From: Pomphorhynchus laevis
Taxonomy: Eukaryota; Acanthocephala; Palaeacanthocephala; Echinorhynchida; Pomphorhynchidae
NCBI GenBank assembly: GCA_012934845.2
Contig: WNNJ02000350.1
Location: 124,001 to 188,000, forward strand
Direction of reading: 5' to 3'
Length of the DNA: 64,000 nucleotides
The translations under genes and the position numbers were made by a program. Positions 49,660 through 60,039 of this stretch are shown here, in pieces. The notes under the pieces were generated by a model that made no database searches, had not been told where the DNA came from, and was given only the letters and a program-made list of their open reading frames with translations. How positions within the stretch are numbered: position 1 is the stretch's first letter; every line of letters starts with the position of its first letter.

Positions 49660-50960
49660 ACCTTCCGTTTTAATGATTTTTGAAAATACTTTAAAACTCA
49701 ATCATTTAGATAAATTGGATAAGATAATAAACTGGAAAAAAAATAATTTTTAATTTTTTCCATTTCATCGAATTTCTACTAATAATTTGTTAGGCCTCAT
49801 TCATTAAGAGAATAGCTTGAAACCAATTAAGAAATTTCTTGTGATATAAAAGTTAAATTAACAAACTGTGTTTTCCAATTCTGCAACGGTAACCAAAACG
49901 ACAAAGCACAAACCCTTCAAAAACAATCAACAATCAAGTGTTTTACGATAGTAACACTTTTAATCCTTTTAAACTTTTTAGTATCAGAATTCATTAAACA
50001 TTGAATTTAAGATAATTTAGAATGGCCTAAGGGCATGCAACAGTTGAGTAATTCCAAAATAGAAAATAAGCTGCTCAATTTATAAAAATAAAATTAAAAT
50101 TTTTAATAACTTTTAAATATAATTAAATTAGAATCCAAATTATACTTATTAATTTTTCAAATATAAATTTAATTAAAAATTATAAATTTGTATTAAAAAT
50201 TATATATAATATTTGTAAGAATATATATTATATTCGAGAAGATAGAACATCAATAATAGTCTGGACAGTTTAATTTTTGTAGAAAGATGCTTCATAATTA
50301 TTTATTTATGATTTATTTCTACGATATTTAGTTTTCAACAAATTTTGTTAAAAACTGGATTTTTGATAATAACTAAATTCTACTTCACTAAATAAGTGAA
50401 GTCGATTAAGACGATTTTAGCCTTAATTCACGGTAACGATACGGCTTACAAAAGTTTATTTTTGTCCAACTTCCATTAAAAAAATATGTTTTGCATAAGA
50501 CTAACACGTTCAATTCTATTAATTCTTCTTGATTTTCAAACACGAAGGGAATTATTCACTAAACTGGTAATTTCAAAATGCCATGTATTAATATCCGCAA
50601 AAACGTTTTATTTTATGATCGCTATGAATATATGTTGTTTAGCCAAAAGTTAGATAATGAAAAGATCAAGTCCATACTAAATTATCAATACTAAATATTC
50701 CCCGTAAAACAAGCTTTAATTAAAACTATTTAAAATAAAAATAATAAATTTTGCAAATAAAGTAAATGCTACAGTTTAATCTAACCACCATAATTAATAT
50801 AAAAAATAAAATGAACGAAGCAAAATCCTTTCAACAAAACTATTTTTTCTTAGATAAAAAATGTTGAACAATATTTTAGCACGTACTTGAATCTTCTATT
50901 CACTAACGTTTCTTATAAACAACGAGTAGGCAATACGTTTTAATTATTGGTAAAATAATA
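49660..50960. other. AT-rich stretch
   Basis: No repeat or RNA gene recognised. A short ATG frame near 50580-50695 (38 codons) could be an exon of the candidate at 50971-51469. Confidence 0.35.
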
Positions 50961-50970
50961 TTTTTAAATT

Positions 50971-51469
50971 AAACTTATATTTGTAAAACAAAAAACAATG
51001 CATGTGGTACTATAAATTATAACAAAATTCTTCTAAGCTTTGAAAGTTTAACTAATAAATTTAACAAATATAAAACGCCTTTAAAATCATTCCCTAGATT
51101 ATTGAAAAATATACTGGCTGATGTAAAACTCCAATATGAAGTTGTCATTAATACAGAACCTCGTATTGTGTTTAATAGGAATAACACGAGGATAATTGAT
51201 GAAGCCGACCAAATGATGATACTCGCTCGTGTATGCAATTATTCATTCTACTACAAAGAATGTTATCAGCAAACATAGTGAGATCAAATAGTAGCTTTAG
51301 CAAGTGTTGCAATCTAATTAGCACACAATCTAAAATAAAATTTTTAAGAACAAAATTAGATTACAGAATTGATGGACACCTTAATTGTAAAAAAAGAAAA
51401 CGTAGTATACGTAGTGACATGCCACGAATTATCATTACAATATGTAAAAAACAGAAAGAAGCTTAGCAA
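50971..51469 (+). CDS. Unassigned coding candidate, probably two exons
   Basis: A plus-strand frame without ATG is open from about 50971 and reads KILLSFESLTNKF, then FPRLLKNILADVKLQYEVV and RIIDEADQMMILA. A GTGTAT donor near 51229 and a TTATCAG acceptor near 51269 would remove about 41 bp, the size of other introns here. This joins in phase to a second frame ending in a basic tail (CKKRKRSIRSDMPR) and TAG at 51464-51466. Composition is lysine- and isoleucine-rich but not simple. I recognise no family. It may be a host gene missing its 5' exons, or an old coding insertion. Splicing is inferred, not shown. Confidence 0.3.
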
Positions 51470-51479
51470 AAAAGAATAA

Positions 51480-52230
51480 CAACTAGACGGTATGACATCA
51501 AAAATCATACTACATACGACGCGGCAGTATAACATTGCCTCAAGCAAAACAAACCTAATAAATGTCTAACATATACTTTCTTAAAATCTGGATTTAAGGT
51601 ATCAACACATGGAAAACGTTTGAGCTCCAAACGATTGTATAAAGGTCTGAATAGAAACCATATTTACAAATAAAAGAATTTTGAAATAAAACAAGCGTGA
51701 ATTCTTCCATGCAACAGCGTGTCGATCTCTATAACTAGATTTGTGTATGAGTTTCTGTTACTTCAAAAAGCTACAGCTAAACGTTATTAATAAAAATTTG
51801 CTTTTAATTCGCGTCGTGTTTTAACATATACTAATATACAATCGGTCCGACATAATCCAGCACACGGGTATTCTTCTCCAGTATGTATACATATATATAA
51901 GTAGCGTCCTGTTGTATCAGGAATAGGAACAATACCTGTGAGGATAATATTGTGCCACAACCAGAAAAATTTCAGCTCACAGATACATTCAAGTTAAATT
52001 AAAAACTCATTGCAAGTGGCAGCATGAAAAACAGTGATCCGGCTAGCGGATCACACAACACATAAGGTAGGTTTCTAATAGATCGTTAGAATAAGATCCC
52101 CTACCGAAAGTAATATACAACAATGTATATCTACACTACTGGAGCAACCAGCCAAGTAGATGTAGCGTTGAATCAAGATACAGACTCCTGAGTTCAAAGA
52201 TGATCAGCACCAGTGTACGGAGTAAGCATA
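51480..52230. other. Non-coding stretch with a small hairpin
   Basis: No gene. A perfect 8-bp hairpin, GTGATCCG/CGGATCAC, lies at 52034-52054. The flanks look like more PLE-terminal debris. Confidence 0.4.
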
Positions 52231-52289
52231 TAATAAGGGTCGAAACGTGAAATATATGAACAATCAGTATCCAAAAGAGGAAAAATACA

Positions 52290-52475
52290 ACAAGAGTATT
52301 ATTTAAAGCGTTTCGGCACAATGCCTTCAGTTTTTGCCGAAGCCTTCAGAAAAATTGTAAGTATTTAATAATCAAGACATATTTTTTAACCACTGGTCAT
52401 AAATATTATCTTGATTATTAAATACTTACAATTTTTCTGATAAAGGCTTCAGCCAAAACGTTGAAATAAAGTGCC
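52290..52475. repeat. Fold-back repeat with hammerhead-like flanks
   Basis: Arms 52349-52379 and 52410-52441 are exact inverted repeats. Outside them lie CTGATAA-AGGCTTCAGCC-AAAACG (52437-52461, plus) and, on the minus strand, CTGAAGGC..GCCGAAACG. Both are decayed hammerhead-like motifs. A third similar one is at 52598-52628. Confidence 0.6.
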
Positions 52476-52803
52476 ATGACCTTTTTGCCAGTTTATATTT
52501 AATAAATTTAATATATAAACGAATACGTTAAGTATCCTGGCCATCGGTGTACACTGTTTCCTTATATATATTTATAAATATTTATTTATCAAGTATTCTT
52601 GACAAAGCTTAGCGATAAGCGAAACGTAAAATAAAAATTGCTGACTTTCTGCCGCCAGTTCAAAATATTACAAAATTATATATATAATCGTTTCGGCCGC
52701 CTTGTGATTTATTTAAAAGGCATCTACGAGAATTCACTGATATATATAGTGAATTCTTTCTGCTTTAATATATATAGTATGTTTTTCATGTGTATACATT
52801 GTA

Positions 52804-52857
52804 TTGCTGCAACTGATTAGGCTTCTCAAAGCCGAAACGGTACGCCGTCTTGCAGTG
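52804..52857 (+). ncRNA. Type I hammerhead ribozyme, copy 1 (core variant)
   Basis: Stem I CTGCAA (52807-52812) pairs perfectly with TTGCAG (52850-52855). The core CTGATTA (52813-52819) has T where the catalytic G8 belongs. Stem II GGCTT/AAGCC has loop CTCA. GAAA is at 52834-52837. Stem III CGG/CCG has a UACG loop. The GUC site ends at 52849. The fold is intact, but the G8 change should abolish cleavage. Confidence 0.85.
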
Positions 52858-53152
52858 TAGAAGCATGAAATTCTCTATATATAGAGAAAAGCAGATAGGT
52901 GTAATAGACAGTTCTGGTTGAATCAAACCTCTATTTTATTTATTGGTCCTCTGAGGATCCCAGGCGGCGGTGCTGTTTCCTTTGTAATATATTATATTGG
53001 TCATTTAGTGATCCCGCTGATGTCTATTACACTGAAAAGAATTCACTGCATTACATTGACTTTGAAAGCGCAAGCTACGTCATGCAATTAGCATATAGTG
53101 AATTCTTTCTGCTTTAATCTATATAGTATGTTTTTCATGTGTAATCATTATG

Positions 53153-53206
53153 TGCTGCAACTGATGAGGCTTCACAAAGCCGAAACGGTATGCCGTCTTA
53201 CAGTGA
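53153..53206 (+). ncRNA. Type I hammerhead ribozyme, copy 2 (complete core)
   Basis: Stem I CTGCAA (53156-53161) pairs with TTACAG (53199-53204), one mismatch. CTGATGA (53162-53168) is complete. Stem II is GGCTT (53169-53173) with AAGCC (53178-53182), loop CACA. GAAA is at 53183-53186. Stem III CGG/CCG has loop UATG. A15.1-U16.1 closes it, and cleavage is predicted after C53198 in GUC. Every invariant core base is present. Confidence 0.9.
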
Positions 53207-53504
53207 TGAAGCATTTCTCTATATATAGAGAAAAGCAGATATGTGTAATAGACAGTTCTGGTTGAATCAAACCTCTATTTTATTTATTGACCCTCTGAGG
53301 ATTCGAGGCGGCAGTGCTGTTTCCTTTGTAATATATTATATTGGTCATTTAGTGATCCCGCTGATGTCTATTATATATATCGTTTGAATACCGTCGCCTG
53401 GGATCCATATTGGATGCAGATTAATATTAGTTTAAAATATATATATAATTGTCGTAAGTAGATAAAAAACAGGAAATGACGACCAAGAGCAATTCCTTGT
53501 AAAG

Positions 53505-53535
53505 CTTTCGGGCTAACTGCCCTTCTTCAGTACAT
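53505..53535 (-). ncRNA. Hammerhead-like motif in left PLE-A repeat
   Basis: Reverse complement of the 55518-55544 motif: CTGAAGA, spacer A, GGGC-AGTTA-GCCC, GAAA. Confidence 0.5.
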
Positions 53536-55517
53536 CTACAAAAACATTTACAGTTCTGATTAGCACAAAAATAGTAATGAAAATCAAAAGCTATAAATGA
53601 ATTGAAATTACTGAATCATCTGGTATTCAAGCAAGCAGACAAAGGAGGCAAAATTGTCGTTTGGGACAAACAGGCATATGTCGAAGAAGGCAAAAGACGA
53701 CTACAAACGGACACATACGAACCAATTACACATAAAGACCATGAAATAATTGTTAGAGGTCAATAAAGTAATTCAATCTAACTTTGAGAAAAAGATTGTC
53801 AATAAAATCGTTGTAAGTAATCCTCAACCTGGAAGTATGTATCTTCTCCCTAAGATACACAAAAACAAATCCCCTTGCCCCGGGCGACTAATCATAAACA
53901 ACATAGGGACATCAACTGAAAGAATAGTGAAATGGTTACATGTAGAGCTGCACCCGATTTTGAGAGAACGGAGCTCTTATCTAGAAAGTACAGACGAGTT
54001 TCTTCGAAAGTTCGAAGAAATAAAGCTATCGATACCTAAAGACTCGATACTTGCAACTCTCGATGTTGAATCATTATACACATCGATTGACCTTACTAAG
54101 GGCGTTCAATGCATTCACAATTGGCTGATTCGATATAACTATGACGAACAAGATTGTGCCAAATATACAGAATTACTCAAAACTGTATTAGAATCGAACA
54201 CTTTCTGCTTCGAAGGTTCGTATTACAAACAGAAAATTGGTACAGCCATGGGTAGCCCAGTCGCACCGGTGTTTGCAAGCCTGTATGTGGCCGAAATTGA
54301 GGAAAAATGATTGAAACGGCACAACTAAAACCATTGGTATGGTTGCGCTACATCGATGACATATTAATTGTCTGGACCCATGGAGAAGACGCATTAAAAG
54401 AATTTATACAAAGACTAAATGAAACTACCGAACTAAAATTTACGAATAACTTCGGAAAACCTAGGATATTCCTGGATACAGAGGTACACAACCAAAGTGC
54501 CAATTGGGAGACGACACTCCATCGTAAGTTTGACGGTACTCGCAGTATACTACATGCAAGAAGTTGTGTGCCTAGAGCTGTAAAAAGGGCGGTGACCTTG
54601 AACGAATTCAGGAGGATCAGAAAGATATGTTCCAAGAATGAAGAATTTGAGAGACACGCAGAAAAATTCATCAAGGAAATGAATTGCCGTGGATACCGCA
54701 AAGTAGCTCTACGGAAACAGTTGGAGTCAGTTAGACGAATCAGTCGGACTAAACTTCTAACCAAATTATCTAAAAATTCGAATGAAAAAGGAAAGGATTT
54801 CTATGCGACCTTGAACTACCACCCGGCATTTGATAATTTAAACAAGGATCTTGCCGAAGCTATAAAAGAGGTAGACCCAGTATACCTATCCTTAATTAAG
54901 CGGCCGATAATTGGATTCAAAAGCGCACGAACAATTCAAAATATGCTTGAAAACCGACAAAACCGTCATGAACGAGGACTTAGCGAACCATGCAATGATC
55001 GACGATGTAAGTGCTGCCTTGAAATGGCCACAACAATAACATTTACAACTCCGGTAACATGCTTAAAATATAATGTCCGCGGACACAATAATTGCAAGAG
55101 CAAAGGACTAGTATATATGAACATGTGCAATGAATGTTCAAAGATATATATATAGGACAGACAGGAGGACAAATGAATGTACGAGCTTTGACTCGTAGAT
55201 CCGACATAAAGTATAAACGAGCGAAGAATGACGGGGCAGCCAAACACTGCATAGAAAATGAAAACCATAAGATGGAGACGATAATTATTGAGGCAAATGT
55301 TCCTGACACGGCTAAGCGTAAACAAAGGGAAATGTTTTGGATCGGACAACTCATGGCAGACCAACAATTAAATGCCGAGCACATATATCACTTGCCGTGA
55401 ATATATGAGTTCCGAAATTGGGTTATTTATATTTCTCTCTGTTAGTTGCATTGAACAATTTGATTTTCATTACTATTTTTTGTGATAATCAGAACTGTAA
55501 AATTTTTTGTAGATGTA

Positions 55518-55546
55518 CTGAAGAAGGGCAGTTAGCCCGAAAGCTT
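55518..55546 (+). ncRNA. Hammerhead-like motif in right PLE-A repeat
   Basis: CTGAAGA (55518-55524), one extra A, stem GGGC/GCCC with loop AGTTA, GAAA (55539-55542), then GCTTT. The core order is right but one base separates A9 from stem II and no clear stem III or cleavage site follows, so it may be a relic of a pLTR ribozyme. Confidence 0.55.
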
Positions 55547-55671
55547 TACAAGAAATTGCTCTTGGTCGTCATTTCCTGATTTTTATCTACTTACGACAAT
55601 TATTACTAATGTATCATTCAATGGATGATCCGGGACAGTGTCAGTTTTCCGCAAATCAAATGGATATATAT

Positions 55672-56086
55672 TGTTATTGCGAAAAATCGCTTGAAACTGT
55701 GGTCCAGGAGCCAAAGCTGGCTACGATTGATTTTTAATCCATATTTGCTGCTAAATAACTGGACTTCGATCATCAGCTCCATCAGTATAATGTATCACTC
55801 CGAGACGATCCTAACCACCCAGCAGTCATCGTCAGTCGGATGAAGTGGTTAGGGTACGTTTCGACTGCTTTTGTGATAACTATAAAGACACCAGCAATTC
55901 ATCACGATGCTATACGAAGCTCAGGTGCAGAAGCGTTTTTACTGGCTTGTTGCGTGTGTGGACCTTCTAGTTATTCTTTATATAAGGCACAAATGCGTAT
56001 CCGTTGATTACGAGGGCACTGAATTTCTCACAGGATTCCTGAAGGAATGCGTCCTTGTATAAAATGTTATTGCGAAAAATCGCTTG
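55672..56086 (+). repeat. 22-bp direct repeat flanking 371 bp
   Basis: TGTTATTGCGAAAAATCGCT and the next two bases occur exactly at 55672-55693 and 56065-56086. The sequence between has no recognisable gene. This could be a target-site duplication or a local tandem copy at the 5' edge of the L2-like LINE. Confidence 0.6.
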
Positions 56087-58380
56087 CAATCTTCGCAGCC
56101 TACACCTCACTGTCCATCTCCAATCCTGGTATATTCGATCACTTTCTTATCACCCTTGATCTCACTTCTATCCACACCCAGCTTCACAAACCTACTATTC
56201 TTTGTCGCCTTTGGAAAAATCTTGACATCCCCGTTCTTCCCCCTGCCTTACTCAAATCGTATCTATTCTCTTCCACAATAACATCTTCCTTTTCTTACGC
56301 TCTCGCCTTTCTTTTCGACTCTGAACTCACATCCACTCTCGATATTCTCTTGCTCTTCAAGCCTCACCCTTTACAGTCGCTTCCACCGTACCCCGTTGTT
56401 AGGCATTCAATGGCTACTCTCAAAGCGTCGACTCCGCTATGCTTTTCGAGTCTATCACCGCTCTATCAAAGTGATATCCGCTCGCTCACTTCCGCTCTCA
56501 GTGATTCCTATATTGCTCTTTGTCGGTCTCATCTCAACCTACTACGTACCAAATTCAACTCCTTCTGGAAGCATAAAATCATCACTTCCTTCAACTCTAA
56601 GTATCTCTGTCATGCTTTTAACTCACTCCTTTCTCGCTCCTCTTCGTCTTCCAAAATTACTCCCCATGATTATTCGTCATTTCTCCAGACCAAAGTATCG
56701 ACGTTGCTCTCTCACACCCCGTCTCAACCAATCCCACTCTTCCCCGCATCACCATATCCTCCCGAAATTCTTTTATCTTCTCCCCTATTCACCCGCCGAA
56801 GTCTCATCTGTTCTCAAATCCTTGCCCAATAAAGCCTCACCTGCGGATCCCCTGCCTATATCAATACTTAAATGCAATCGTATATCCCTTAACACTAGAA
56901 ATCCGCCATCGTTCGTCCCCTCCTTAAGAAACAATCGATCAACCCTCGCTTCCTTCTAGCTATCGCCCCATTTCACTCCTCCATACTCTTTCTAAGCTTT
57001 TAGAACACATCATCTTAATACAGATAAACGTGTATCTCTCTTCTTCAAATATGTACTCTCCTTTCCAATCAGCTTTCCGCTCTAATCACTCCTCAGAAAT
57101 CGAGTGCATAAAAGTTTACAACGACCTACTCATTTCTCGTGACATTACTCTATATAATGTTCTTATCTCCCTCAACCTCTCCTCCTCCCTCGATATCGTC
57201 GACCACTCCGTATTTCTTTCTTGCCTTTGTTATGATTACGGCTTTTATCTTTCCTCCGTAGCATAGTTTGCCTCATATCTATCTAACCGTTATTTAGATA
57301 ACGGATAGATAGATATCTAACATCATCTTCCTCTCCCTATTTTCTGTGGGGTCCCACAAGGTCTGTCCTAGATCCCCTGCTATTCTCTCTACTGCTTGGC
57401 GATCTCACTCCGTTTATCAAACCTTACTCCTTTAACGTCATGTAATATGCCGATGACATCCTCATCTATGCTCATGCACCACCATCATATACACGATACC
57501 GGCATTTCGGCTACCAACTGTCTTTCTTCTATCTACAAACATCTCTCCGATCTTCATATCGTTCTAAACCTTAACAAATCTTAAATATTATGGACCTCCC
57601 CGTCAAACTAACATATATCCTCCCCCTGTATCTTTTGCCTCACCAATCATCCCCACAATCCACAATCTTACTATCTTATGCTTTTATTTATATGATCACG
57701 TATCCCTTAAACCCTTCGTCCGTGACAAGGCTCTTTGTCTAACCTAATTCTACGTGACATCCGACGTATCCGCCCCTATCGACTTCCGTTCGTGTATGTT
57801 TATTCCTTCATTGATTCTCTTCCCTAAAATCGATTACTGCCTCAGCCTTTTCGCCAATTCTCCAAAGTGTGTTATCCTACCTCTACAACGCATCATCAAC
57901 TCCGCCGTTCGAATGCGCCTACGTCTCCGTCGCTTCGACCACACATCAACACATATTCCCAACTCTCCTGGATCACAATCCACATACAACTCTACTTTCT
58001 AGTAACTCTTCGTCTCATCGCTGCCAGCTCCCCATCATTCATCAACTCCCTTTCTTAGACGTCACTCGTCCCACCTCCCTATCGCTGCGTTCTCGTCGTT
58101 CGCTATTACTCCACGTTCCCAATTACTCCAACAATTACGGTCTCCGATCCTTTCTCGTCATTACCCCCATTTGCCACGCTCGATTGAAGTCTGCTCCAAT
58201 CGAGCGTGACAAATAGAGTTTGCTCCTATCGAGTGGGGGGGGTCCAAATTGGACCCCACTCGATTGAAGTATGTTACCTCTCGACGTCCGCCACGCTGTC
58301 TCAATTATCACATTCAAATACCTGCTCCGTTCACACCCTGACACGTGATGTAAATTTAGTTGTCATGTAAACGTGCGCCG
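56040..58380 (+). mobile_element. L2-like LINE, 5'-truncated
   Basis: C-rich element, unlike its AT-rich surroundings. It starts in the endonuclease end (DHFLITLDLTSI), then the long linker with SLLSRSSSSSKITPHDYSSF typical of L2 elements (56047-56832). The RT follows: EVSSVLKSLPNKASP, SPFQSAFRSNHSSE, SLNLSSSLDIVDHSVF (motif A degraded), VPQG near 57350, and a YADD box near 57445. The C-terminal region runs to 58216. The frame is broken between 56830 and 57030 and several times after. The 3' end lies near 58380. Confidence 0.75.
58190..58270. repeat. Inverted repeats in the LINE 3' end
   Basis: GGGGTCCAAATTGGACCCC (58237-58255) is a perfect palindrome, flanked by opposite-facing copies of a TCGAGTGGGG/CCCACTCGA block and by GTCTGCTCCAATCGAG repeats. 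It suggests local inverted duplication. Confidence 0.7.
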
Positions 58381-58399
58381 GCATGCATTTGACACGTAA

Positions 58400-59520
58400 A
58401 AATAAATCCTTTTTATAATACATGAGCTCTCATTAACAAATAGCGAGCAAAAAAGCACCCTTATTAGTATTCTTATTCATTGAATTCTAAGGCGAATGTG
58501 TACATTAACGTATTATAAATTTGAATTGTGTGCAAATCAAAGCCGCAAGTAAATACAATATGTGCAATTAACAATTACAAAAAATAAGCCATTTGGATAT
58601 GATAAATTGGATTGTATAATAAATTATTTTTAACTTGTGCATTTATATTAAACAAAAAAGACATAATTGAACTTTAGAAAGTAATGGCTTACATATATTC
58701 TGTGTACTATATTTTAATATATTATATAATATATATTGAAATATTGAAATATTCAGTAATTTGCATCAATCCATACAAATAATTGAATTTAAAGTGTAAA
58801 TGAACATTCTTCCTAAATTTTGATATCCTAAAACAAGTGATTTTCCGTTCACAGACATGCATACTCGCAGATTTTGATCTCACACCTTTTCTATAATTTC
58901 GGCAAAATTTTATTAAATTTTCTAGGTCATCTAAAGCATTAATTATAACAACAAATCGATTAGACGTATATGTGAGTACAGTCAATTTATTAAAGTTCAA
59001 TTAAACATTGTATCAGGTTCTGTAAGATATCCGAAATAATAAATTTATGCACTGTTAATATTACTAGGGAGACTGAACTCTCCTGTAATTAATGTATTAA
59101 TTATTGTATCGATTAATATATTAAATCTATTTTATTAATATATGGATATTAATCGCATTTATTAATATATTAAAACTAATTTCATAAATGCATAGTTCTT
59201 GAATAGCCAGGAAATGTAGGAGCATTTAAGTGGTGTGATACATATATTAAAATATTAATGATTTATGGCTTCAATCCAAAAAGATTCAACGACTAACGCT
59301 GTTTGCAAATAACTGATAAAATCCTTCAATCGTTAAACATTTATTCAAAATCACAGCAGGTTACTCGAGTTTTACAACTTGACTTATATTTTGATAAGGT
59401 TAGCATAGAGCTGCTTATGTTTAAGCTACATGACTTGAAATTTCCGTATTAGCAAATCAATCTCTTAAGTGAATATATGACTGAGCGTACACATCGGATA
59501 TTCACAATGAACTTAATTCT
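58400..59520. other. AT-rich stretch
   Basis: No gene or clear repeat. The minus-strand frame 58722-59000 lacks recognisable motifs and I do not support it. Confidence 0.45.
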
Positions 59521-59529
59521 TGTACAATA

Positions 59530-59965
59530 AGTGTGTGTATTAGAGTGCCACAGGAATCAGTAATTTCACCATCTTTGTTCAATCTATGCATCAATGATCT
59601 CGAACCAAACTACCAATAAAGTCTAATGATCAAGTATGCAGACGACATTACAGTTATCATCTCATCAACAAAGGATAACTCAGCAAATGTTGCTGAGCAA
59701 AGAGCTTTATCAGATTGACAAGTGGCTAACGGAAAACAAATTAATTCTGAACAGTATCAAGTAAATAAAGATGCTTCCGTTTATTGGATGTAAAATGTCA
59801 CGTACTTTACCATCCATTCAATCAGACGATATTTGCATCATCCACAATCGTACAATCGTACCTAAAGTTTTTACTTTACGTTGTAAAATAATGCTACAAA
59901 ATAATCTGCTTTGCAAAGGAATTAGACACTACAATATTTTTGTATTTGGTGTAAAGTTTTAATGA
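59530..59965 (+). mobile_element. Non-LTR RT fragment
   Basis: Short stretch with VPQESVISPSLFNLCINDL (motif B; the usual GSVLSP is changed) and IKYADDITVI (motif C). It is truncated on both sides and contains stops. Its clade is uncertain; not the Jockey-like family above. Confidence 0.6.
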
Positions 59966-60039
59966 AATATAAACCTTATTCAAAAATACAAGCACAACAA
60001 CAATTTATTGACAAGAAAAAAAAACAAATAATTCACAAG

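Larger units (their letters stand above)
52730..53373 (+). mobile_element. Retrozyme-like tandem dimer with hammerhead ribozymes
   Basis: Just under two head-to-tail copies of one unit with a 349-bp period, measured from CTGAT at 52813 to CTGAT at 53162. The left boundary is near GAATTCACTG (52730) and the right near CTGATGTCTATTA (53373). The unit has no coding potential. It holds a conserved CTCTATATATAGAG palindrome after each ribozyme. Tandem non-coding units of 170-400 bp, each with a type I hammerhead, are the design of animal retrozymes, which are known to give small circular RNAs and to depend on PLE machinery. The PLE at 53447 begins 74 bp downstream. Confidence 0.8.
53447..55601 (+). 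mobile_element. Penelope-like element A with terminal inverted repeats
   Basis: The best PLE in the window. Inverted repeats of about 142 bp bound it (53447-53588; 55460-55601) with few mismatches. Coding starts near 53630 (ADKGGKIVVWDKQAY). RT motifs follow: PKIHKN and PGRLIINNIG, LATLDVESLYTSI (A), GTAMGSPVAPVFASLYV (B), WLRYIDDILIVW (C), FLDTEVHN (D). Next come a basic linker, a Cys cluster (CNDRRCKCCLE), and the GIY-YIG nuclease with GLVYMNMC, KIYIGQTGGQMN and a conserved late Glu (REMFWIGQLM). About three breaks interrupt the frame and the RT N-terminus is short, so it is recent but not intact. Minus-strand frames at 54188-55384 are shadows. Confidence 0.9.

Noticed and set aside
51017-51238. 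Minus-strand hydrophobic frame as a membrane protein
   Set aside because: The plus strand has better coding character; the hydrophobicity is a by-product of an A-rich complement.
54188-55384. Minus-strand frames over the 53-55 kb PLE
   Set aside because: Shadows of the RT and GIY-YIG coding strand.
58722-59000. 92-codon minus frame as a gene
   Set aside because: No motif, no splice context, AT-rich surroundings.
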